NCBI GenBank assembly: GCA_000507305.1
Contig: DF239216.1
Coordinates: 149,921-213,920, forward strand
From: Breviolum minutum Mf 1.05b.01
Lineage: Eukaryota > Sar > Dinophyceae > Suessiales > Symbiodiniaceae
DNA length: 64,000 nt
Direction: 5' to 3'
The translations under genes were made by a program, and so were the position numbers. The first letter of the stretch is position 1, and each line of letters begins with the position of its first letter. This document shows positions 34,351 through 43,772 of this stretch, piece after piece. Below the pieces are notes generated by a model, which saw only the letters and a program-made list of their open reading frames with translations, was not told the DNA's origin and did no database searches.

Positions 34351-35862
34351 GACGCCAAGACAGTTGGCAATGTCGTCCGACGGGCGAAACAGTATCAGGA
34401 GTTGGAGTGGCGGATTCTGCCGATCCCGATCAAAAGGCTGCGGTTGTGTCTGCATACAGATGCGGCTTTTGGAAACGCAAAGGGCAAAGGGACACAAGCC
34501 GGATACATTGTTGGTGTCACCGATGAATTGTTACAACAAGGTAAAGAAGCAGTATGGTCTCCTGCCGCATGGCGGTCATATAGGCTGAAACGTGTGGTTG
34601 GTTCGACATTCGCTGGTGAATCACAAGCATTGATGGACGGTTTGGGTCATGCAGAATGGATAGGATGTCATTTGGCAGAAGGAATCTTTTCTGATTTTTC
34701 ACTGCAAGAGAGGGGCAATTTCCTGAAGTTTTTTGAGTTACAGGCCATAGTTGATTGCAAGAGTGTTTATGATCACTTACAGCAATATGCTTCACCGGGG
34801 AGTGTAAGTGACAAGCGGGTAGCAATCGATTTGGTGATCATCCGGGAAACCCTGCAAAGAATTCATGCGGTTATTAGATGGTGCCCAACGTGGTTGCAAT
34901 TAGCAGATGCTCTCACTAAAGAAAGTCCTGAAGCAATGGATCTACTTAGGGGAGCTCTTATGAAAAATCAATATCACCTACATGCTGAAAGTTCTATGAT
35001 GGCAGCTGCGGCAGAACAGAAGCAGCGTAGACTTGCCAAACGGCATGATTCTGAAGGCTTTTCTGGAACTCAGACTAGTACGGTGTTGTCAGTTTCCTCG
35101 CGACCGATTGATCCTCCCATGGTGCGTGTTTCTGCGAAGGGCTTCAAGGACGAGGAGATCAGGGCGCTCTTTGAATGCATGGTGAGCTCTTTTGTGAAGT
35201 CTGGCCAGGAGTATGACACGCACATGAGTCAAACTCGTGCCATGTGCAAGGTCAAGATTCCTGCCGAGATGGTCAACAGCAAAGAGATGAAGGGTGAAAC
35301 CAAGTTAATCACCTACTCCTACTGCCGATCTACGAACATGGTGACTGTGAGTGCTGCCGTGGTTTTGGTAGACAAGGCGGAAGCAATGTTGACCAAGGTT
35401 CTTCAAGCCTATGGGCAGATGCTGCATGAGAATGAGATTGCACCATTGCCAGCCGGAGCACAGCAATGGGGAAAGGCTTTTCAGATGGTGAAGGAGCAAG
35501 GGGCCACTTCGTTCTATTTGAGAGGCCTTGAGAATGAAGCAACTGGTTCTTTGACTACCACCAGTGCAGAGATGCAGACACATTTGCCAAAGGATGAAGA
35601 GTTCAGTGCAGCGGTGGCAGATCTATGCCAAGATGGAGCTCGGCGCTTGCACAACTTTCCGTTGTGGAAGCAACGTTTCCTGCAATTCTTGCTGCAGGAG
35701 TACGGTGCCGATCCTGATCATGTGATGGCTTTGAGCGGCATCCCTCAGCAATTCAAGATGAACACCTTTGAGGAAGAAGATTGGGATGTTGGTGCTATCG
35801 CAGATGTTTGTCCGAAGGCCAAGGCGAAGCCAGAGCCCAGTTTGAACGGCTATCGCTATTGA
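34342..35862 (+). CDS. pol: copia pol, part 4: RNase H and extra C-terminal domain
   Basis: RNase H is complete in its acidic residues: Asp in LCLHTDAAFGNA, Glu in FAGESQALMDG, Asp in AIVDCKSVYDHL and Asp in LQLADALTKE. Copia pol usually ends soon after the last of these. Here about 290 residues follow, including KGFKDEEIRALFECMVSSFV, AEMVNSKEMKGETKLITYSY and FPLWKQRFLQFLLQEYGADP, ending at 35860-35862. The extension is of no family I can name. It is open throughout, has ordinary composition and ends 41 bases before the 3' LTR. Confidence 0.85.
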   Translation, partial: TLGDAKTVGNVVRRAKQYQELEWRILPIPIKRLRLCLHTDAAFGNAKGKGTQAGYIVGVTDELLQQGKEAVWSPAAWRSYRLKRVVGSTFAGESQALMDGLGHAEWIGCHLAEGIFSDFSLQERGNFLKFFELQAIVDCKSVYDHLQQYASPGSVSDKRVAIDLVIIRETLQRIHAVIRWCPTWLQLADALTKESPEAMDLLRGALMKNQYHLHAESSMMAAAAEQKQRRLAKRHDSEGFSGTQTSTVLSVSSRPIDPPMVRVSAKGFKDEEIRALFECMVSSFVKSGQEYDTHMSQTRAMCKVKIPAEMVNSKEMKGETKLITYSYCRSTNMVTVSAAVVLVDKAEAMLTKVLQAYGQMLHENEIAPLPAGAQQWGKAFQMVKEQGATSFYLRGLENEATGSLTTTSAEMQTHLPKDEEFSAAVADLCQDGARRLHNFPLWKQRFLQFLLQEYGADPDHVMALSGIPQQFKMNTFEEEDWDVGAIADVCPKAKAKPEPSLNGYRY

Positions 35863-35903
35863 ACAGCCAATTTGAATGCAAGGCAACAAAAGATTATGGT
35901 CAG

Positions 35904-36102
35904 TGCAGTTTTGACCATATTGCCTTGCATTGTACATGAGTCATTTCATGTTGTTCCATGGCTGTTCTGGCCCTAGCCAGCAGTAATCGTATTTGGTACC
36001 ATGTGGGTACCCAGGGATCGATGACAGCTCGCTGAGTCTTAAAAGGGTGCTACTTGAGAAGCTTTCAGGTGCAGGGGCACTGAATTGAGCAACCGGTTTT
36101 TA
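35904..36102 (+). repeat. 3' LTR (199 bp)
   Basis: Same length as the 5' LTR with one substitution (G at 36095). No strong polypurine tract precedes it; the sequence before it is AAGGCAACAAAAGATTATGG. Confidence 0.95.
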
Positions 36103-36107
36103 GTTAT
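36103..36107 (+). repeat. Target-site duplication, right copy
   Basis: GTTAT, matching 28576-28580. Confidence 0.9.
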
Positions 36108-36291
36108 GGTTTTGGTTGCGGTGTTGGTTCTGGTAACGATTGTGGTGATGGTAGTGGAGGCATTTCCAATGGATCAGCGGCAAGACAAATGTCACAAATG
36201 TACAGTATTAGTGTAGATGCATAACATATAGAGTGGGATATCAAGCTTGATATGTTTGTAATTACATGTACTGTAAGTCACTGCTTCAACT

Positions 36292-38910
36292 GCCTCTGCA
36301 GGAGACAGTTGACGGTTTTGATCCACCAGGGTCCTTCAACCGTCAGGCGAAGTCCTTGAACCTTAGACCGAAGTGTCAGTGAAGTGTCAGAAGGGTTTCC
36401 TGTCGAGGTTCTGGATGTCATTGAGATTGTGGCCACACTTCTCTTCACTGGTGAGTACGCACTTCGGTACTTTTCCACACCGGAGGCCACTGAAGTTACA
36501 AAGAAATTGACATCAGGGGCACTGGGAAATATATATCCTCCCAAAGTGGTTGGATATTTGAGTTCCACATGTGACATGCACATAGCATCGTTGAGACTTA
36601 GACTATGGTTTTGAGAAGCTGCCATCCAGGCACCAGAGTGGGCAGCCAAGGGTTACGCTTTAATCTCAGTGGAAGAGGGCATGGAGGGAGTACAGTAATC
36701 ATCCAACACGTATGTGGTCCAGATGGACACCTTTTATTTGTTGCATGGTTCAATGGTTCTTGCCTAGAGTGAGAGAGTTTGGAATGTAGGAATCGTGTGT
36801 AATGATTCGTTGAAGTATCACGAGAGACATCCAAAGATCACAACTTGAAATCAACAATAATATGGTTGGCACACGGATGCTGACATGGCTCTGCCAGCTC
36901 TCGCTTGGGGAACTGCTTGTGCTTGAGGTTAGTGACACTGCAGCCCGATGGAGTTTTACAACATCAGTCTCGTCAATCATTGACCTGTGTGCCATTGCCG
37001 CGGTCCTCAGACAAAGGAAGGGAGACATATATCAACACACACACACAGACTTGATCACAATTAATTGCTGTCATTATCAAGATATTATCGATCAATTCCA
37101 TGGACACTTGGGCGGGTAAGTCTTGAAATGGAAACTGCGATCTGTCCGAAATATGTCGCGATCTAAAGCACCGAGGCACCTTACTACCTCGCGCTTTGCG
37201 GTTCGAGCCTGGCTGACCAGTACGATGGAGAGCTGCGTGCCTGCCTAAGATATGGCAAGATATCCTATATCCATCTATATCCTATTAATTATATCCTGTT
37301 AGCCTATCAGCTACGAGAATTTTCCATCTTCACCTGAGCTAGTGGGATCACTGACTATCCGACATCATGTCGGCCACATGAAGCTCAGGCTAATGGCAAA
37401 ATCAATCAAAGAGTGAACTTTGCTCTATGCCTAAGGCATGCTTCGGATATTTCGTTTGTCCGGAGCTTTCTTCCTTTGGTAGAGCTTGAATTCAAGGGTT
37501 CCAAGTTCCAAGTCTGCCCTTGCTGCCAGATGCAGTGGCTCAGGTTGACACTGGACAAATACATTCCATCTGTGCCAGAAACCTTTGGGGACCATCGCGA
37601 AAGATGTCTTGACTTCTTGCTCCTGGATTCGCAGAATTATGGGCTATGCCGGCTTTGCAATCAGGTCATTGATTGGTCGCGTGTTCACAAAGCATGCCAA
37701 GGCAGGGTCGAAGCTGCCCGAAGCTGCGATGCGTCGAAATTCTCATGACAGGCACCACTTTCATCGATTTTCCCGTTTGTGATCTGAGGATTTCCAGATG
37801 GCTGCCTATGCTTCCGCCTCGCTTTTCCCCCAGAATGGCAAGCATCATGGAGCCAATGGAACGATTGGGGATAAAACGAAATCTGGTGTTGTTCCAAGAG
37901 CTTCCAAGGCTTTGGTTGATCTTTTCTGCCCTCATGTGGCTGACAGAAAGGCATGACAAAACAGAGGCTGGTGGCTCAGTTGCAGGACTCATGTGACAAT
38001 ATGCTTAGATGCGTGGAGATGTGGAAAGCACATGGAAGGTAGACGACCTGACGATGGCACAACGCTATGGGACCATGTTCAGTGCAATGCCAATAGCTTG
38101 GCTGAGATGGACTGCATACTGTCATACTTCTCATTCGTGCAAATTTGTTCCTTTCTGCCACATAAGGTCAAATTTATTCAAACCTTGTCGTGTCTTGCTC
38201 TGCTGGCAGACTACTTTCCCTTGAATGAAATCGCCAATGAGGCCATACACCTTGGTTCACCTCACAGGCATTGACCAGATGACGACCAGATGACTTTGTG
38301 AGGCGGACGCTTTCTGAATGCTGGAAATCAGATGGAAATCAGGTGACTATCCCCTGATTGACTACGACTTCCCAGCCAAGTGTGTACTTTTCCTTGCCCT
38401 ACTATTTGCGGTTGGGGTTGGCATCTTACTTTCGCCCTGCTTAGGGAGCACACCACCTGATCCTTGTGGTGCCAAGGTGGTGTCAGTTCCCACTGGCCTC
38501 TTGGCATCTGGATTCACTCAGGCTTCACCGACCGAAGCCAACGCGTTGTGGATTTACTTGATACATCTTGCTACTCGATATTTCACTCTTTCCACTTACT
38601 TTCCTGCATATATATATATATAATTCTCTTGATATCCTGCCTGATTTCTTCGATCTCTCAGCGTTCAACTTTTCGAGGAGCTCAAAAAGTTTCGTGCAGA
38701 AGAAAGGCAGAAAAGAGCTGATGCTGCCACCACTATTGAGCGAGCAACTCTTCAGCACTAGCAGGTCTCATATTCTAATTGGGGTTGACCTAGTTTGTCC
38801 AGATGGCCTGTGGCGGCAAGCAAGGCCATCATCAGCTACTTGCGCCGGCGCCGGCTGCGAAAAATTACAGAGGATACGAAGGCTTCTTGCAGCTGGATTC
38901 AGATAGATTG
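36292..38910 (+). CDS. Four-domain voltage-gated ion channel, domain III (S2-S6)
   Basis: Continuation past the retrotransposon. S1-S2 loop exon at 36292-36370 (ETVDGFDPPGSFNRQAKSLN). S2 is at about 36390-36480 (PVEVLDVIEIVATLLFTGEY, then ALRYFSTPE). S3 is at about 36940-37000 (RWSFTTSVSSIIDLCAIAA). The S4 end and linker are at about 37539-37590 (WLRLTLDKYIPSVPETFG). S5 is at about 37910-37960 (RLWLIFSALMWLTERHDK). The pore is RYGTMFSAMPIAWLRWT (about 38058-38108) joined to GDYPLIDYDFPAK (from about 38342), so the filter residue is Asp. S6 is KCVLFLALLFAVGVG plus VVSVPTGLLASGF (about 38478-38520). A coiled-coil exon follows (about 38662-38750, FEELKKFRAEERQKRADAAT). The pore splice is ambiguous by one base. 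Confidence 0.72.
38606..38622 (+). repeat. (TA)n microsatellite
   Basis: Short TA dinucleotide run in an intron after channel domain III. Confidence 0.8.
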
Positions 38911-39254
38911 GTCCTGGTAGGTAGATTAAGCAATGGATGATGACATGTAGAGTTGCATGGCATCTCGTCCGCGCACTTCATTTCCATTCATTTTTCTGTA
39001 AGCATTTGTCTTCAATTTCATGCTGGGTGGCTGAGGATGGTTGAGGGTTCTCTACCAAGATAAGCGCGCCCGCAGGCACAGAGCCAGAACTTGCGAAGAC
39101 AAAAAGATGCAGTGAAGAAGGACGGTTGCTGCAATTAACAGTGACTACAACAGGCTGGAACAGGTCGATCAGCATCCTTAGCCAGGTGTATAGTGAAAGT
39201 TTGTAGGTGTTTTTGTTCCTGGTTGCTGACCTTTCTTATTTATATTTCATGAAG

Positions 39255-39581
39255 GATTCCCCTAACAAGATCAAACTCGTGGACTTCCTGGAGCAGAAGA
39301 CATTGGTTGGGCGGATCTGGAAGAAGGCTGGGATTTGCCAAGGCTAAGCTGCTATAAACCGAGAGCCAAAAAAAAGTCGGAATTTTCAGGTGATGTTGCT
39401 GCTCATCATTCTGAACGTTTTTTCAGTCATTGGTGAAAGCATGTCCTGGGTCAAGGAGGCGCAAAACATCATGGAGTTGTGTGTTTGCTTTCCCGCCATA
39501 GATGAAGTATCACTATAAGAGACTCTTGACATTTCTTGACCACATCTTTCCACAACTGTACATTTGTATTCTAAGTGTACA

Positions 39582-39616
<35 letters not shown>

Positions 39617-39626
39617 GAGAANNNNN

Positions 39627-39666
<40 letters not shown>

Positions 39667-41640
39667 CAAGGAAGATTTGCCAGACACTCGCAGAGAAATT
39701 TGTACATGACTGTTTGGCTTCCTATGAATTTCCCTCCTGATGGATGTGAATGTTGGGAGGCCTTGGGGGCAGACTTCTTGAATGGCTTTGAATTGATCAG
39801 TGTACTCCTCTTTACCTTTGAATATTTGGCAAATGTGTGGTCAGCAAATGCCAACATCAGGCGGGACTCTTGAAAGCTGCGCTAGTAATACTGCTTGGAT
39901 ATCCTGTGCATCTCAAAACTCTCGCCAGGTATTGCTTTCATCGCAGCAACCTCAGAGAGTAAAGCAAAGACGCCTTACATTTCATCCAGCCCATTCCAAG
40001 CGGGGTTCTTGCACCGTCCCTCTGAATTTTCGATGTTCAAAACCAATAGACTGATATCTATATACGTAACCATAACCTATAAAACTTTATAATAAATAAA
40101 CCATACATTAAAAAGTCCACTTAAAACAACCAAAAAATTGCCTTGAGAAATCCATTCCCCTTGCTTTTTTTTGGCAGGTCGGAACTACATTTGTTCCTTT
40201 TTTGGTATCGTGGATTTGGTCACCGTGGCACCCTTCTGGATACAGTCCTTGACCTCAGATTTTGGGCGCCAGTTTCCCTTGGATCCGTTGGATTTCTGCG
40301 TTGAACCCAGGGCTTTGTTGTACCTCAGTGGAATGCAGGCCAGGAGCGAACTATTAGTGTTAGTGCTGGATGCTTTTCAGTTACCTGGTTTTGGAGATAG
40401 ATCCCGCAACTCCTCCTATTCTGTTGATGGATGCTTTGTATTATATATGATATATATGATATATATATATATATATATCAACGCAAGTTTTTCAGAAGCA
40501 GAACTTTATTTGATTTCTAGACTTGCGCGTGAACTGCCTGTGCAGTTCAACGCTTTCATCTTTCGCATTGCCCGACTTCTGCGCATCCTACAACTGGAAG
40601 ATTTCGTAGAAAGCTTCACATTACTGGATGATGCGTGGCGAAGCTGCCGAGAGACCATGGTTGCTACCGGGTGCAGACCTGAGAAGCCTGAGAAGTCGCA
40701 TCGTGACCACGTCGTAGTTGTGGGGTTTCGATGATTTTGAGGTTCATGGCGTTGCTGGTTTGGGTTTGTGGAGCGGTACTCTTCTATGAATTCGAGCAGG
40801 ACTGTAATGTAAAGGACCATGTCATGCCAAAGTTTCTAATAGATTTTGCATATTTTTGCATGGTTTTCCATAATGGAAATGATCATGTTATCTTTTTCAG
40901 GACAACCCTGCCATGGAGGGTGCCTTCAAGGTAGCCTGCAGGGGTCAGATTTTATCCTCACTCTGAAGCACTGATAAGACATGGCCGGCCATGGCTGGAC
41001 GGTCAGGATTTGCCATCAAGCATGCAAGTCACTCAGTTTGCCAAGGGCGCTTTGAGCTCCTGCGAAGCTAGTTGTGGGGACATGGTGACATCTCGCCTCT
41101 TTGAGGTACTTCACGATCATCTTCCTGGGCGGTGAGTGGGCAAAGATTGACTTCACACCAGGCCGAGTTTTCCTCGACTTTTGATTTGTGAAGCTGTGAA
41201 GCTTTTCCGCCAGCTCTGCAGGTGGGAAGATCGTTTGCGTGATTTATTGCGTCTGAAGCCTTGAGAATAGGACAAGGCGACAAGGTTAGCAGAAAGATGC
41301 CGATCACATGCGGCACTGTAGTAATTGCAGATTGCTTCCAGAGGATTGGCTCCTTTGAGTGTTTGCAACTTGAGATTTGAGGTTGTCGGCATCGGGTGCC
41401 TTGGTATGCATTTGCAGTTCGTCCTGAAAAAATGTGTTGGAAATGTGAGATCCATGATGGTCCATCCATGAAAAAATGTGCAGTTTTTCCTAGGGCAGGC
41501 TGTGTCTGCATGAAATGGACATTGAGGCTATATGGAATTCCCATCGGTGCCGTCTTTGAAGCTTTCAGCGACGTCTTAGCTGTTTGGGCCTCAACCGCGC
41601 CCAGGCTACCCTGTTGGGAATCCAACTGAAATTCCATGTG
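39255..41640 (+). CDS. Four-domain voltage-gated ion channel, domain IV
   Basis: Pre-S1 exon about 39262-39335 (KLVDFLEQKTLVGRIWKKA). S1 about 39391-39480 (VMLLLIILNVFSVIGESM). S2 about 39750-39850 (CWEALGADFLNGFELISVLL, then FTFEYLANVW). S3 about 40179-40260 (ICSFFGIVDLVTVAPFWIQS). S4 about 40558-40610 (FRIARLLRILQLEDF, three Arg at every third position) with a long S4-S5 linker. S5 about 40731-40800 (ILRFMALLVWVCGAVLFYEF). The pore exon starts at 41106: (M)YFTIIFLGGEWAKIDFT. The S6 end is GIPIGAVFEAFSDVL (about 41539-41583). The filter residue is Glu within GGEW, unlike the GxxPL of the other three domains. It completes a 24-transmembrane subunit. Confidence 0.78.
39583..39664 (+). repeat. 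(AG)n microsatellite with assembly gap
   Basis: GA dinucleotides interrupted by five unknown bases (N) at 39622-39626. The true length of the repeat is therefore unknown. It lies in the intron between S1 and S2 of channel domain IV. Confidence 0.95.
40445..40479 (+). repeat. (TA)n-rich microsatellite
   Basis: ATATGATATATATGATATATAT run in the intron between S3 and S4 exons of domain IV. Confidence 0.85.
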
Positions 41641-42149
41641 ACACCAAGGATCAAGAGGAAGAGGATGATGAGTGAGCCTAGTCCAAAGCAATGCATAATC
41701 TTGCCCAAGCTGTAGTAGCAAAATTCATGTACACTAGATGAACAAAGCATAGCGGCACAAGGTTTTTTGAACTTTGCCGATTGATTGTTTCAACTCTCTT
41801 GTCTCAGACGAAAAAGGTCGCAGGGTTTCACAGAATTTGAGCAGTTGCTGCCACTTCACCAAGGGGTGGCTGGATGAGTTGGACTTCTCATGAGCTCGAT
41901 ATGCTAACATTGACAGGATGAAGTGTGCAGTGAACTCCGCCATCGAGCTGAGCAAGCTGATATGGAGGCAGCTGTGTTTTAAAGTTATTCGGTTGACCCC
42001 CCACTTTTGATCCAAAGAGGTGGTTTGCCTGACATATTCATCATTATTCATCTGCATCTAAGTTGATGGATGTCCAGTGCATAGGGTGTAGCCTTCACGC
42101 TTGTTGTACCTGAAGTGATTCTCTGGCTTTAAACCTGGGTTGCACAGGC

Positions 42150-43530
42150 TCGGGCTGCCCGTGAGCGGAAGTCTGAAGCCGAGGCTGCTATCATTCAACT
42201 TCGAGGGGCGCAGGGGATGGTGGATCTTAGGTCGCGGCAAGCAGAGCAGATACGATACCTGGACACTCGGACAAGGGTGGTCGGTAGGTTGAGTGACAGA
42301 TTGAAGGGTCCTCCTGTAGTCCTCCTGCCCATCTTTGCTTCCCTTGCAAATGCGAGCCTTTTCGTCGGTCTTCGGACAACGGTTTTGTGCCCATGTCATG
42401 CCATGTCAGCTAGAGAGAGTCTTGTTGCGAGGATGACAAGCGGGCCCACTGCGAAGAGGCGCATTTCTTGTCTCGGTGGGAAACAACTTGAACAACAGCA
42501 ATTCAACCACCAATAGTACATATTACAAGGTTGAAAGCCCGAAACGAGGAATGACATTGACATGTCGCATTATGGTTTGTTTCTATGTAGGCAAGCGAGG
42601 GTGTTCGCGGCCAAGCTTGCAGTCGGCAAGATACCATGGGCAGTCAGAATGCCATGTTTGCGTGAATGAGTGCAATGATGCCATGTGAATGGGCATTTGG
42701 AGGTCGAACTCTTGCAGTCTTCACTACAAAACTTGCAAGCCTGAGCCTTGCGGCCTTGCCATGCCGTGAGGAGAACGGAAAGACATGTATTTTGACAGTT
42801 TTTTTTTCCACACCCAGATCATTTGATTCCAACCAAGGCTGAACTCAAGCGATTGGAGACGCAGGCATGCTTGCCACATCTTGACACAATTGCCAGTGCT
42901 TTGGAAATCCACTTTTTTCTTTCAAAAATATGAATCCAAGGCCGAGCCAATGCTCTCGCAGCTGAGCACTCTCCGCAAACAGCTGGTAAAAAGCGAGGAC
43001 CACATTTTCCTGTAACGCTTTTGCGCCGGAGACTTTGGTAGAGCTTATGCGGCTGATAGCAGCTGTCAGGAGAGTGCCAAAGAACATGCTGCCCATTTGG
43101 CCACCTGCAAGGCAAGTGTCACGGGGGATTCGTTGGTTGTATGTCAACACCAATGCACTGCAATAGGCCAAGTTTTACCGATGTTGATGTACTTGTGTGG
43201 CGGAATCTTTTAGAGAATTGCTGGTTCTTGCGTTCATTTCGGCCAGGCCTCACTGCCACAAGTGGCAAGGAGCCCTAAACAGCTTTTTTTGTCGAAACCA
43301 CGGACCACTGCACAATACTGCACAGTAGCACTAAGGTTTCAGAGCTCAAAGCAGCACAGGTGTGTCATGGTGTGGCCTAACGGTACTGTGTTTGGACCAG
43401 AGCTACCAAGATCAATTTCTATTTGAAAGGTGTAGTTGATGCACTGCAATGACAGGTTGAAGAACTGTCCAGCCTTCGAACTTCACAGCTTGAGGAGCAA
43501 AATTGTTTGAATTGTTAGTCTGGGAACTCT
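42150..43530 (+). CDS. Coiled-coil exons, unidentified gene (or channel C-terminal tail)
   Basis: Separate short exons encode charged helices: about 42150-42240 (ARAARERKSEAEAAIIQLRG), about 42835-42865 (AELKRLETQA), about 42929-43005 (YESKAEPMLSQLSTLRKQLV) and about 43456-43505 (VEELSSLRTSQLEEQN). The frames between them do not join obviously. They could be the cytoplasmic tail of the channel, which would suit a coiled-coil multimerisation region, or an independent coiled-coil gene. I see no family signature. Confidence 0.4.
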
Positions 43531-43772
43531 GAACGGGCCCTGCAGTTGGTTATCACTTAGTCACATGCTTCTGCGGAGGATCTTGCAAAACGTGAAGTTG
43601 AGTGGACCACTCAAGCAGGGATCTCAACGTTGACTCCAGCTTTCAGCTTGGTTTTGGCCTTGTTTCCCAAGAGCTGCTCAAATTCTCCAGCTGGAGCTTT
43701 GTGGCTCAAATTGTCAGCGTATCATGCCGGATGCAATGCCACATCAATGACTCACGTATCTCCACGGCAACC

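Larger units (their letters stand above)
28581..36102 (+). mobile_element. Ty1/copia LTR retrotransposon, about 7.5 kb, in a channel-gene intron
   Basis: Complete element with 199-bp LTRs at both ends, a tRNA primer site, gag, and pol in copia order: protease, integrase, reverse transcriptase, RNase H. LTRs are identical except for T/G at 28772/36095, so insertion is recent. The target duplication is GTTAT. It lies in the same direction as the host gene, inside the intron between S1 and S2 of channel domain III. Two additions to the standard set are visible: a methyltransferase-like segment between protease and integrase, and about 290 residues after RNase H. Coding is spread over several frames, so this copy may be non-autonomous. 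Ty1/copia elements are known to be abundant in Symbiodiniaceae genomes. Confidence 0.95.

Noticed and set aside
38180..38230. LALLADYFPLNE, a pore-like string in domain III
   Set aside because: It looks like the GxYPL filter, but the exon at about 38342 (GDYPLIDYDF) gives exact eight-residue spacing from the conserved Met, so this is probably intron sequence or a duplicated relic.
43602..43772. Upstream ATG of the methyltransferase frame
   Set aside because: Using it would bury the clear signal peptide at 43773 behind 57 residues of ordinary composition, and it would include the leader-like sequence.
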